Source: Betaproteobacteria bacterium
GTDB taxonomy: Bacteria; Pseudomonadota; Gammaproteobacteria; Burkholderiales; SHXO01
Assembly: GCA_009693245.1 (NCBI GenBank)
Contig: SHXO01000007.1
Span: forward strand, 15,001-55,092
Length of the DNA: 40,092 bases
Reading direction: 5' to 3'
Part shown: one piece after another, positions 19,702 to 29,688 of the stretch
Numbering within the stretch: the first letter of the stretch is position 1
Layout of the letters: each line of letters begins with the position of its first letter
Position numbers and translations under genes: made by a program
The notes under the pieces: generated by a model
What the model saw: only the letters and a program-made list of their open reading frames with translations
What the model was told of the DNA's origin: nothing
Database searches by the model: none

Positions 19702-21667
19702 AAACCCTGGCCGCTAAATCACCCCTCCCAACCCTGAGCGTACGGGAAGTATCGGTACTCCTCGCGCTCTTGTGCGCGGTGAGCGCGCCGCACGTGATGC
19801 GCATCTCCTCGTGGCCCGTGATGACAGCGATGGTCTTTATCGCCTACCGGCTGATAGCCGCATGGCGCCGCTGGCCGCTCCCCGGACCATGGTTGCGCTT
19901 TCTTCTCGTCGTTTTGGTGTGCGCCGGCATCGTGTTCGATTTCAGCACGCGCTTCGGGCGCGATGCCTCCGTGGCCATGCTTCTTTTGATGGCGGCGCTC
20001 AAAGCGCTTGAACTGCGCCATCCGCGCGACGGATTGGTGATCATCAACCTTGGTTACTTTCTCATCATCACGAGCTTTCTGTATTCCCAAAGCGCCGCGC
20101 TCGCGTCTTACATGCTCGTACTCATGCTGTGCATCACCGCGCTCCTCACCGCCTTGCAGCGCCGCGACAATCCATTCTCGCCCGGGCAATCGCTGCGGCT
20201 TGCCACGCGCCTGATGTTGCAAGGCGTTCCGCTCATGCTCGTGCTGTTCTTGCTATTTCCGCGCGTGGAAGGCCCGTTATTCGGCTGGCCGCAATCCTCG
20301 CTCTCGGGAATGAGCGGGTTGTCGGACGAAATGTCGCCTGGCAGCCTGAGTGCCTTGAGCTTGTCCGACGATGTCGCCTTTCGTGTGCAATTCGAGAGCG
20401 CCACGCCCGAACCCTCCACTTTGTATTGGCGAGGGCCGGTATTGTGGGATTTTGGCGGGCGCACCTGGCGCGTGGCCAGAGTGCCAGTCTTGCAACAGCC
20501 CATTCATCACTCCGTGTCGCGGCGGGTGCGTTACCAGGTGACGCTGGAGCCGCAGCAAGCGCGCTGGCTGTTCGCCATCGATCTGACCTCGCGAATTCCC
20601 GCCGGTGCTGTGCTCACGGCCGACTATCAATTGTTGAGCCGCCAGGCGCTTCGCCAGCGCCAGAGCTACGACATGGAATCGGACTTGGGCTATGGGGCGC
20701 CCAGGAATCCGAGCAGACCCTCGGCCGGGCGCTGCGCCTGCCACCGGATGGCAATATGCGATCCCGCCAGCTTGCCGCCGCCTTTTTACAGGAGTCCAAA
20801 TCGCCCCAGGAATTGGTGGAAAAAGCGCTCGGTCTGTTCCGCACGCAGCGCTTCTTCTATACACTCGCGCCGCCATTACTGGGAGCCGAGCCGGTGGATG
20901 AATTCCTCTTCGGCACGCGCCGTGGCTTCTGCGAGCACTTTGCCTCGAGTTTCGTTTTCCTAATGCGCGCGGCGGGGCTTCCGGCACGCGTGGTGACCGG
21001 CTACCTCGGCGGGGAAATCAATCCCATCGGCAACTATCTCGTAGTGCGCCAGTCGGAAGCTCACGCTTGGGCGGAAGTGTGGCTACCCGGCCAGGGTTGG
21101 CGGCGCGTCGATCCCACCGCCGCCGTGTCGCCCGCCCGCATAGAAATCGGATTGGCGGCGGCCGTGACCGCGGGCGAGCCTGTCCCCTTGGGGCTACGGA
21201 TGGATACCGCCTGGATCAAGAATCTTCGCTATACCATCGACGCCGCGGCGAACGGTTGGAATCAATGGGTGCTGGGATACACTCCGGCACGCCAAGCGCA
21301 ACTGCTGTCGAAGGCGGGCATCAAGGAAGTGAACTGGCACAAACTCGTATTGCTGCTCATGGTGTTCGCCGGCGTGGCGACGGGTCTGTTGGCGCCCTCG
21401 TTACTGAGGGACATTCACTTCCGGCGCGCTGCGGCGGCACCCAGACTTTACCGGCGCTTCGTGCGCAAGACGGCACGTGTAGGACTGCGGCCAAGAAGCG
21501 GAGAATGGCCCTTGGACTTCGCCCAGCGTGTGATTGCCGCCAATGGCGCGTGGCGCATTCCCGTGCAAACCATCACCGAACACTACGTGAATATTAGCTA
21601 CGGAAAGGAAGAAAACGAACAGCGCCTGCGCGCCCTGGCGCAGGCGGTCAATCGGTTTTCGCCCTAG
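19698..21667 (+). pseudogene. TgpA-like transglutaminase membrane protein with a frameshift
   Basis: The protein is split between two frames. The first runs from a GTG at 19698 overlapping the DUF58 stop and encodes several membrane helices (about residues 15-170) and the DUF3488 region up to YDMESDLGYGA. From about 20694 the homology continues in the frame one base back, with QESEQTLGRALRLPPDGN, then the transglutaminase core (Cys in RRGFCEHFASSF, His in SEAHAWAEVW, Asp in RRVDPTAA), a further membrane helix and a DUF4129-like tail. A GGGG run at 20694-20697 sits at the break; one more G would restore a 656-residue protein. TgpA is essential in Pseudomonas aeruginosa. Sequencing or assembly error and real mutation cannot be separated here. 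The stop shares CTAG with the convergent nlpD stop. Confidence 0.85.
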
Positions 21668-22674
21668 CGCGAAGGCAAGAATTTAATGGGATCCACGGGC
21701 TGGCCTTGCTTTCTGATCTCGAAATGCAGTGCTGCCTGGCCCGCGGACCGCTCCCCCATCTCCGCGATCTTTTGTCCTGGGGTCACCTGTTGCCCATCCT
21801 TCACCAAGATCTTCGAGTTGTGCGCATAAACGCTCAGATACTCGTTGCTGTGCTTGACGATCACCAAGGGCCCGTAAGCCTGAATCGCCTTGCCCGTGTA
21901 GACCACCTTACCCGCGGCCGAGGCGAGAACGGGATCTCCCTGCTTGCCGTTGATGGAAATCCCCTTGCTTCGGCTTCCGTCAAAGCCATGGATAATGTCT
22001 CCTTGCGCGGGCCACAGCCACTTCGCGGCGTCGAAACCCGCTTCCGCGCCGGGTAACAGCACCGCTCCCGGTAACGATGGGGGCACGGGCGCCTTGGTGC
22101 TTGGCTTGGGCACGGGCTTTTCATGTATCTCGCTTCCGGGAACTGGCGCCTTGGGGGGCCACTCGCCTCGCTGCATGCGCGCGAAGGCTTCAGGGCTGTA
22201 GGGGACTTTCCGCGCCTTGGGTTCCGTTTTCAGCGGTGCGGGAGCCAGTTCGGGCAACGCTTCCCCAGAGGGAAGTTCTCCCGGCAAGAATGGTTTGGAT
22301 TCGACCACGACCGGCTCGGGTTCCGCATCGTGAACCTGCGGGCCGCGCGGATTTTTCATCGTCAGTATTTGCCCAACGCCGATGCGGGCCGGGTCGGTGA
22401 TACCGTTCCAAGATGCGACGTCGCGGTAATCCAATCCGTATTCCAGAGCGATGGAATAAAGCGTGTCGCCTTCCTTGATGCGGTAGATTTCCGGGGTGGG
22501 TGCCGGCTTGGCGTTCTTGCCAAGGTCCACGGTGGCAGGGTCTCGCACCACGGGTTTCGGCGGCGGATTGCGTTCCGCGTCTTCGAACGTACGATCGACC
22601 ACGGGCGCCGTGAGGGGGCCGACTATGCAGCCCGCGACGAGACTAATCCACGCGCAAACAAACAGCCGGCGCAC
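21664..22674 (-). CDS. nlpD: NlpD-like lipoprotein (LysM + degenerate M23 domain)
   Basis: A 336-residue protein starting at GTG. The signal sequence has a lipobox VAGC (Cys16), so it should be an outer-membrane-anchored lipoprotein. A LysM domain (about 62-106, IYRIKEGDTLYSIALEYGL) binds peptidoglycan. After a Pro/Ala-rich linker comes an M23/LytM domain (about 220-334). Its zinc ligands are largely lost, as in E. coli NlpD: GFDGSRSKGISINGKQGD where active enzymes have a metal-binding HxxxD. It would therefore activate an amidase (AmiC-type) in cell separation rather than cut peptidoglycan. It overlaps pcm by one base (TAGTG). rpoS, the frequent downstream neighbour, is absent; a convergent gene follows. 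Confidence 0.92.
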   Translation of the reverse strand: MRRLFVCAWISLVAGCIVGPLTAPVVDRTFEDAERNPPPKPVVRDPATVDLGKNAKPAPTPEIYRIKEGDTLYSIALEYGLDYRDVASWNGITDPARIGVGQILTMKNPRGPQVHDAEPEPVVVESKPFLPGELPSGEALPELAPAPLKTEPKARKVPYSPEAFARMQRGEWPPKAPVPGSEIHEKPVPKPSTKAPVPPSLPGAVLLPGAEAGFDAAKWLWPAQGDIIHGFDGSRSKGISINGKQGDPVLASAAGKVVYTGKAIQAYGPLVIVKHSNEYLSVYAHNSKILVKDGQQVTPGQKIAEMGERSAGQAALHFEIRKQGQPVDPIKFLPSR

Positions 22675-23333
22675 TAGCGGCCCAGTCCCGGTACTAGCGG
22701 GACGAAGTGCACGTCCTCCAAGACCGAGCGGTGCAGGCCGCGCTCATCACGCTCGATCAATGTGAGCTGCTGCTCGCGCGGTCCCAAGGGCATGATCAAG
22801 CGGCCACCCACCGCGAGCTGATCTAGCAGTTGCTCGGGCACATGCGAAGCGGCGGCGGCCATCACAATGCCTTCGAAAGGCGCCTCCTCGGGCAAGCCTA
22901 GATGTCCATCGCCGTGCTTGGCCTTCACATTGCGAATATTGAGATCGCGCAAATTGATGCGAGTCTTGGAAACCAGCGGCAACAAGCGCTCGATGGTCCA
23001 CACGTGTTTGGCAAGGCGCGACAACAATGCCGCTTGGTAGCCGCATCCGCTGCCAATTTCCAGCACGCGCTTTAGCATGCGCCCGCCGCGCAATATTTCC
23101 AGCATGCGCGCCACCGTCTGGGGATTGGAAATGGTTTGGCCGTAGCCGATGGGCAGCGACAAATCTTCGTACGCCCGGTGCGCCAGCGCCTCATCGACAA
23201 AAACGTGGCGGGGAATCTCGCTCATGGCGGCGAGCACCAATTCGTCCGCGATGCCTTGGTCACGCAACCTTTCCACCATCCGCATGCGCGTTCGGTTCGA
23301 GGTCATCCCCACACCCGCGCTGCGAGTGCTCAT
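22674..23333 (-). CDS. pcm: Protein-L-isoaspartate O-methyltransferase
   Basis: A 219-residue enzyme that methylates L-isoaspartyl residues so that damaged proteins can be repaired. Motif [16 protein letters not shown], the conserved [15 protein letters not shown] substrate loop and [13 protein letters not shown] are present. I chose the ATG at 23333 ([19 protein letters not shown]), eleven bases after the surE stop. An ATG at 23306 preceded by GGTGTGGGG is an alternative. The frame extends further upstream only inside surE. surE-pcm-nlpD is the standard proteobacterial order. Confidence 0.93.
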   Translation of the reverse strand: MSTRSAGVGMTSNRTRMRMVERLRDQGIADELVLAAMSEIPRHVFVDEALAHRAYEDLSLPIGYGQTISNPQTVARMLEILRGGRMLKRVLEIGSGCGYQAALLSRLAKHVWTIERLLPLVSKTRINLRDLNIRNVKAKHGDGHLGLPEEAPFEGIVMAAAASHVPEQLLDQLAVGGRLIMPLGPREQQLTLIERDERGLHRSVLEDVHFVPLVPGLGR

Positions 23334-23343
23334 GGGCGCCGGG

Positions 23344-24087
23344 TTAGGCACGGAGCCACTGCTTGGTGCCGTCCAGTTGCGGGTAACTGGTGAGATCGAT
23401 TTGCAAGGGAGTAAGGGAAACGTAGCCTTCCGCCACCGCCCAAAAATCCGTGCCCTCGCCGGCGTCTTGCGCACCGCCTGCCGCTCCGACCCAATACACC
23501 GTGTCCCCGCGCGGGTTGGTCGTGCGTATCACGGCCTCCGCCTTGTGACGCCGGCCAAGCCGCGTGACAAGGCTGCCCTTTAGCGCGGCCCATGGCACAT
23601 CTGGCACGTTCACGTTGAGGAGTCTGGGTTCCTTCCACGGATGCGCTTGATACCTCTTCACCAAATCGAGCGCCACACGCGCCGCCGTGGCGTAATTGCC
23701 AGCGGCCTTGCTGGCAAGAGACATCGCGATGGAAGGAATGCCCAGCAGATATCCCTCGGTGGCCGCCGCCACGGTACCCGAATAGATGGTGTCGTCCCCC
23801 ATATTGGCGCCGTGATTGATACCGGAGACCACCATGTCCGGCAGTTCTTCCAACAAGCCGGTGACAGCGAGGTGAACACAGTCGGTAGGCGTGCCATTGA
23901 CGTAGCGAAATCCAGAACTGGCGCGCCTGACCACGAGAGGCCGGTCCAAGGTCAGCGAATTGCTCGCCCCGCTGCGGTCGCGCTCCGTGGCCACGACCGT
24001 GATCTCACCCACCTCGGACAGCGCTTCGGCCAGAGCCACCAAACCGGGCGCGAAATAGCCATCGTCGTTACTTAGCAGTATTCGCAT
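23344..24087 (-). CDS. surE: 5'/3'-nucleotidase SurE
   Basis: A 247-residue metal-dependent nucleotidase of normal length. It has the N-terminal metal site [15 protein letters not shown] (N7, D8, D9), the [13 protein letters not shown] loop, and [21 protein letters not shown] with the conserved Asn and second metal contact. SurE dephosphorylates nucleoside monophosphates and is linked to stationary-phase survival. It is the first gene of surE-pcm-nlpD. Its upstream region (24088-24164) lies after the tRNA-Pro terminator; no strong promoter was recognised by eye. Confidence 0.96.
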   Translation of the reverse strand: MRILLSNDDGYFAPGLVALAEALSEVGEITVVATERDRSGASNSLTLDRPLVVRRASSGFRYVNGTPTDCVHLAVTGLLEELPDMVVSGINHGANMGDDTIYSGTVAAATEGYLLGIPSIAMSLASKAAGNYATAARVALDLVKRYQAHPWKEPRLLNVNVPDVPWAALKGSLVTRLGRRHKAEAVIRTTNPRGDTVYWVGAAGGAQDAGEGTDFWAVAEGYVSLTPLQIDLTSYPQLDGTKQWLRA

Positions 24088-24164
24088 GTCATTGGATTAT
24101 AGCCAAGGCCCGGCGAGATTCGACAGATGGGAGCTTCAGGGGAAATGACAGATGGGGCAGATAG

Positions 24165-24192
24165 AAAAAAAGCTAGGCTTGCGCGCTAGCTT
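24165..24192 (-). terminator. Intrinsic terminator after tRNA-Pro
   Basis: On the minus strand AAGCTAG (24192-24186) pairs with CTAGCTT (24176-24170), with further GC pairing round a GCAA loop, followed directly by a run of T to 24165. It starts 14 bases after the tRNA 3' end and separates the tRNA/ihfA side from surE. Confidence 0.82.
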
Positions 24193-24203
24193 CTTTCAGA
24201 TGT

Positions 24204-24282
<79 letters not shown>

Positions 24283-24291
24283 AATGTTGAA

Positions 24292-24297
24292 AGTATA
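24292..24297 (-). promoter_or_regulatory. Possible -10 element of the tRNA-Pro promoter
   Basis: TATACT on the minus strand ends 10 bases before the tRNA 5' end. No good -35 is visible at 16-18 bases upstream, so this is a weak call. Confidence 0.3.
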
Positions 24298-24325
24298 GCA
24301 GGGACCAGCGGGCACTCTCCACGGC

Positions 24326-24700
24326 CTAGCGCAAACTTTCCAGAATATCCTTGATCTCCTTTCTCAGCGCCGAAGGTTTTAGTTTTCCATCGCTCGCCAC
24401 GGCCTTGCTGGCTTCTTCAGCGCCCTGGTCCAGTCGCAGGCGCGCGCCGCTGATGGTGAAGCCCTCTTCGTAGAGCAGTTGCCGGATGCGGCGGATGAGG
24501 AGTACTTCGTGGTGTTGGTAATAGCGCCGGTTGCCGCGGCGCTTGACGGGTTTGAGCTGGGTGAACTCTTGCTCCCAATAGCGCAGGACATGGGGCTTCA
24601 CCCCGCACAGCTCGCTTACCTCACCGATGGTGAAGTACCGCTTCGCCGGGATGGGGGGAAGATCAACCTTCTTGTTCGAGGGATTCTGGTTCGCGTCCAT
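24326..24700 (-). CDS. MerR-family transcriptional regulator
   Basis: A 124-residue protein with an N-terminal MerR-type winged helix: [24 protein letters not shown] (about 20-43), then [27 protein letters not shown]. The C-terminal part is a short helix with no effector domain and no Cys pair, so it is not a metal-sensing MerR. It corresponds to the small regulator that habitually follows ihfA in proteobacteria; its regulon is unknown. Its start lies inside ihfA, giving a 38-base overlap, so the two are coupled. Confidence 0.9.
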   Translation of the reverse strand: MDANQNPSNKKVDLPPIPAKRYFTIGEVSELCGVKPHVLRYWEQEFTQLKPVKRRGNRRYYQHHEVLLIRRIRQLLYEEGFTISGARLRLDQGAEEASKAVASDGKLKPSALRKEIKDILESLR

Positions 24701-24986
24701 GGAAGTTCTTCTCTACCATGGCTTTCAATTTCTGGCTGGCGTGGAAGGTCACTACCCGGCGGGCGGAGATGGGAATTTCTTCTCCGGTTTTTGGGTTGCG
24801 TCCGGGCCGCTGGGGTTTATCGCGCAACTGAAAATTGCCGAATCCGGAGAGCTTGACTTGGTCGCCGGCTTCCAAGGCCTTGCGGACTTCCTCGAAGAAG
24901 GCTTCCACCACGTCCTTGGCTTCACGCTTATTGAGGCCCACCTTCTCAAATAACATATAGGCCAAATCCGCCTTGGTCAGCGTCAT
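24663..24986 (-). CDS. ihfA: Integration host factor subunit alpha
   Basis: A 107-residue HU/IHF-family DNA-bending protein. It begins [20 protein letters not shown], has the family stretch [14 protein letters not shown], and the beta-arm [12 protein letters not shown] with the intercalating Pro. It pairs with IhfB (not in this window) and bends DNA sharply in recombination, replication and sigma-54 promoters. It lies 15 bases after pheT, the conserved pheST-ihfA arrangement. Confidence 0.96.
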   Translation of the reverse strand: MTLTKADLAYMLFEKVGLNKREAKDVVEAFFEEVRKALEAGDQVKLSGFGNFQLRDKPQRPGRNPKTGEEIPISARRVVTFHASQKLKAMVEKNFHGREPESLEQEG

Positions 24987-25001
24987 TGTTATCCCTTCCG
25001 T

Positions 25002-27359
25002 CTAATCTCGTAAGCGCCCATCGAATTTCCGCAGCAGATGTTCCAGGAGATCCTGGACGGCGGTCTCCACTTCGGTATCTGTAAGCGTCTTCTGAGTATC
25101 TTGTAATAACACACGGAAAGCAAGACTTTTTCTCCCCGCCTCGACCCCTTTCCCACGGTACAAATCGAAGAGCACGATGTCCTGCACGATGCTCATTCGG
25201 TGCGCCAATAAGCTCCTCAAAACATCCCCCGCGGCGGCGGCCTCCGGAACCAACACCGCCAAGTCCCGGGTCACTACCGGCAAGCGCGAGAACTCCTGGA
25301 AGCGCGGTACATCACGGTTGCGAAGGGCCTCCACACCGAGTTCGAATAGAACCGGTGGATGGGGTAGCTCGTATTTTTGAACCCATTGGGGGTGTAACTC
25401 GCCCAAGCAACCTATGCGTGTTCCGCCAATTCTAATTTCGGCAGACTTCCCAGGATGAAAGGCCGGATGGCCGCTGGCACCATATATAAAATCCGAGTGG
25501 CCTAGCAACGCGCCCAAGTCACCCTTCACATCGAAGTAGTCTGCCCAACGCGCGGGCACCCCCCATTGCTCGGGTGCGGCGCTGCCATGGACCAACCCGC
25601 CCAGAAGCAACGGTTGGTTGTAGTGGGCTCCTTCTTTCATGTAACAACGCCCCATCTCGAATATTCGGACACTGTCGCGCTTGCGATTGAGGTTTTGTTG
25701 AAGACATTCGATCAAGCTACCGAACAACTGCGAGCGCATGACTTGCAAGTGGGAGGCGATCGGATTGGCGAGTTCGATGGCGTCGTCCTTGCCGCCGAAA
25801 TCACGCTCCCATTCCTTCGGCACGAAGCTGAATGTGATGATTTCTTGATAGCCACGAGCGACAAGCTTCGCCCTGAGGTCCGCATCGGAGGAGACCTTCT
25901 CTTCGCCGAATGCCACCACCAATTCCACCCGTGGTAAGGCTGGGGGAATGGCATCGTAGCCATGGATGCGCCCGAGTTCCTCGATCAAGTCTTCCTCGAT
26001 CTCGATATCGAAACGGAAGCTAGGAGGGGTCACCTCGTAACGATCTCCCCGCGCCGTCCAAGGCAGCTGCAACCTGTCCAGTATCCGCTCTGCCTGCACA
26101 CCCTGAAGGGGAATGCCAAGAACGCGTTGCGCGCGCGCCAGCCGAACGGATACGGGCTTGCGTACCGGCAGCGCGGAACGCGCCTCCACGACCGGGCCTG
26201 CCTCGCCACCGCAGATTTCCGCGATGATCTGCGTGAGCCGTTCCAGCGCTTGGCGTGTGCCACCAAAATCCACACCGCGCTCGAAGCGGTGGGCGGCGTC
26301 CGAACTGAGCTCCAGACGCCGTGAGCGCCCCGCGATGACCTTGGGTTCGAAGTATGCCGCCTCCAAAAACAAATTCGTCGTGGCAGCACCCACACCACTG
26401 TGCAATCCGCCCATCACCCCCGCCAAGGCAACGGGTCCGGCATCGTCCGCGATCACCAGCAGATCACTGGCGATCGCGATCTCCTCGCCATTCAGTACGG
26501 TAAGCCGCTCGCCGGGTTTGCCGAAGCGAACATGGATATCTCCGTTCAACTTGTCGAGGTCGAAGGCGTGCATGGGCTGGCCAATTTCCAGCATGACGTA
26601 ATTGGTGGCATCCACGACTGGGCTGATGCCGCGCAACCCTGCACGCTCCAAGCGAGCGACGATCCAGTGGGGCGTGCGCGCACCACTTCGTATGCCACGC
26701 ATGACGCGCCCGCAATACAGCGGACAGCCCTCGGGATTGCGCAGCGTGACAGCGCGGGTATCGGTGAGGGTGGCACGCTGCTCATGGGGCACCGGCGCAT
26801 GGAGCGCGGCCCCCGTGATGGCCGCCACTTCGCGCGCGATGCCGAGCATGCTCAAGCAATCGCCCCTGTTCGGGGTGAGCTTGAGGGTGAGCAAGGCATC
26901 GTCCAATTGCCAGTATTCGCGGAAATCGGCGCCGGCTGGCGCGTCGCTCGCTAATTCCAGTAACCCCGAGCTATCGTCCTTGACGCCCAGTTCCGCCGCC
27001 GAACACAGCATGCCTTGGGATTCCACGCCGCGCAGATTCGAAGCCTTGATTTCCAGCTGCGGCAAACGCGCACCCACCCGCGCCAACGGCGCCTTCATCC
27101 CCACGCGCGCATTGGGCGCACCGCATACCACCTGGAGACGCGCACCACCGCCCGAGTTCACTTGGCAGACATTGAGGCGGTCCGCATTGGGATGGCGCGA
27201 CATCGCCACGATCTCTCCCACCACGACACCGCTGAAAGCCGGCGCGGCGGGCTCGATGCCTTCCACTTCCAGCCCTGCCATGGTCAGCGCATGAGCCAGG
27301 GCCTCAGTGGAAAGCGGCGGGTTCACCAAAGTGCGCAACCAACGTTCGGAAAATTTCAT
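25002..27359 (-). CDS. pheT: Phenylalanyl-tRNA synthetase beta subunit
   Basis: A 785-residue protein of normal bacterial length. It has the N-terminal tRNA-binding (EMAP-like) domain (about 39-150, VVVGEIVAMSRHPNADRLNV), the B3/B4 editing domain (about 210-370), B5 (about 400-470), a catalytic-like core, and the C-terminal ferredoxin-fold anticodon-binding domain (about 690-784, FQEFSRLPVVTRDLAVLVPE). With PheS it forms the alpha2-beta2 enzyme charging tRNA-Phe. It starts 18 bases after pheS and is followed closely by ihfA. Confidence 0.97.
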   Translation of the reverse strand: MKFSERWLRTLVNPPLSTEALAHALTMAGLEVEGIEPAAPAFSGVVVGEIVAMSRHPNADRLNVCQVNSGGGARLQVVCGAPNARVGMKAPLARVGARLPQLEIKASNLRGVESQGMLCSAAELGVKDDSSGLLELASDAPAGADFREYWQLDDALLTLKLTPNRGDCLSMLGIAREVAAITGAALHAPVPHEQRATLTDTRAVTLRNPEGCPLYCGRVMRGIRSGARTPHWIVARLERAGLRGISPVVDATNYVMLEIGQPMHAFDLDKLNGDIHVRFGKPGERLTVLNGEEIAIASDLLVIADDAGPVALAGVMGGLHSGVGAATTNLFLEAAYFEPKVIAGRSRRLELSSDAAHRFERGVDFGGTRQALERLTQIIAEICGGEAGPVVEARSALPVRKPVSVRLARAQRVLGIPLQGVQAERILDRLQLPWTARGDRYEVTPPSFRFDIEIEEDLIEELGRIHGYDAIPPALPRVELVVAFGEEKVSSDADLRAKLVARGYQEIITFSFVPKEWERDFGGKDDAIELANPIASHLQVMRSQLFGSLIECLQQNLNRKRDSVRIFEMGRCYMKEGAHYNQPLLLGGLVHGSAAPEQWGVPARWADYFDVKGDLGALLGHSDFIYGASGHPAFHPGKSAEIRIGGTRIGCLGELHPQWVQKYELPHPPVLFELGVEALRNRDVPRFQEFSRLPVVTRDLAVLVPEAAAAGDVLRSLLAHRMSIVQDIVLFDLYRGKGVEAGRKSLAFRVLLQDTQKTLTDTEVETAVQDLLEHLLRKFDGRLRD

Positions 27360-27377
27360 GGGATCGTCAGATGCGAA

Positions 27378-28804
<1,427 letters not shown>

Positions 28805-28815
28805 GTGCTCTCTCC

Positions 28816-29013
28816 TTACGCGTAGGGAAGCATCGCTCTCACGGACTTGACGTCGGCTGCACACACCGCCGTCATGCCGCGCAACTGGCGCTTACGCTTC
28901 GTGGTTTTCTTGGTGAGGATGTGGCGCAGGTTCGAGCGCGTGCGCTTGATGGCGCCGCTCCCCATGACGCGGAAACGCTTCGCCGCGCCGCGCTTGGTCT
29001 TAAGCTTTGGCAT
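28816..29013 (-). CDS. rpmI: 50S ribosomal protein L35
   Basis: A 65-residue protein of normal length, [20 protein letters not shown] with a basic middle and [10 protein letters not shown] at the end. It is a late-binding protein of the large subunit. A clear AAAGGA ribosome site stands about 8 bases before the ATG. The 98-base gap from infC holds a GC-rich hairpin that could be part of an L20-responsive leader, as known in E. coli. Confidence 0.97.
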   Translation of the reverse strand: MPKLKTKRGAAKRFRVMGSGAIKRTRSNLRHILTKKTTKRKRQLRGMTAVCAADVKSVRAMLPYA

Positions 29014-29046
29014 TGCTATTTCCTTTTTTTGGCATGAAACCGGGTG

Positions 29047-29061
29047 GCTCGCGGCGCGAGC
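29047..29061 (-). promoter_or_regulatory. GC-rich hairpin in the rpmI leader
   Basis: GCTCGC and GCGAGC form a perfect six-pair stem with a three-base loop, 34-48 bases before the rpmI start. No T run follows, so it is not a terminator. By analogy with E. coli, where L20 binds the infC-rpmI leader, it may be part of an autoregulatory structure; this is inference. Confidence 0.35.
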
Positions 29062-29111
29062 ACTTTCACTACCTCGGCATCACTTGTAACTGCTACTACG
29101 TAGGCTTACTG

Positions 29112-29633
29112 CTAAAGCTTCTTCTTGGGTCCGAGCACCATCACCATCTGGCGCCCTTCCATCTTGGGCATTTGTTCCACCGCGCCGTAAGCGTCCAAGT
29201 CTGCCCGGACCCGCTCCAAGAGCCGCATACCGAACTCCTGGTGTGCCATCTCACGGCCTCTGAACCGCAGGGTGATTTTAGCCTTATCTCCCTCTTCCAG
29301 AAAACGAATCAAGTTGCGCAGCTTCACCATATAGTCACCTTCATCGGTGCCTGGGCGAAACTTCACTTCCTTGACCTGGATCTGCTTTTGTTTGAGCTTC
29401 GCTTCGTGCTTTTTCTTGGCTTCATGGTACTTGAACTTGCCGTAGTCCATGAGCCTGCACACAGGAGGCTTGGCTTGCGGTGCGATTTCTACCAGATCCA
29501 CCTGCGCTTCTTCCGCCATTCGGTTCGCGGCCGACGCGCTTACCACACCGATTTGTTCGCCATCCACCCCAATGAGCCGCACTTCGGGTGAGGTAATTTC
29601 CTCGTTGATACTAACTTCCCGTTCCTGAGCGAT
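29112..29633 (-). CDS. infC: Translation initiation factor IF-3 (probable AUC start)
   Basis: A 173-residue IF-3. The N domain starts [40 protein letters not shown] leads into the helical linker, and the C domain includes [20 protein letters not shown] and [16 protein letters not shown]-3 keeps 30S subunits free and rejects non-canonical start codons. No ATG is available at the N-terminus. ATC at 29633 lies seven bases after a perfect GGAGG, whereas the in-frame TTG at 29639 is only one base from it. infC of many bacteria starts with AUU or a similar rare codon, through which IF-3 represses itself; AUC fits that pattern. thrS ends 55 bases upstream. Confidence 0.93.
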   Translation of the reverse strand: MAQEREVSINEEITSPEVRLIGVDGEQIGVVSASAANRMAEEAQVDLVEIAPQAKPPVCRLMDYGKFKYHEAKKKHEAKLKQKQIQVKEVKFRPGTDEGDYMVKLRNLIRFLEEGDKAKITLRFRGREMAHQEFGMRLLERVRADLDAYGAVEQMPKMEGRQMVMVLGPKKKL

Positions 29634-29688
29634 AGTCAAACCTCCGTGCTGTGATTAATCAAGAATGCTCTTTCCCAACCTACTGCTA

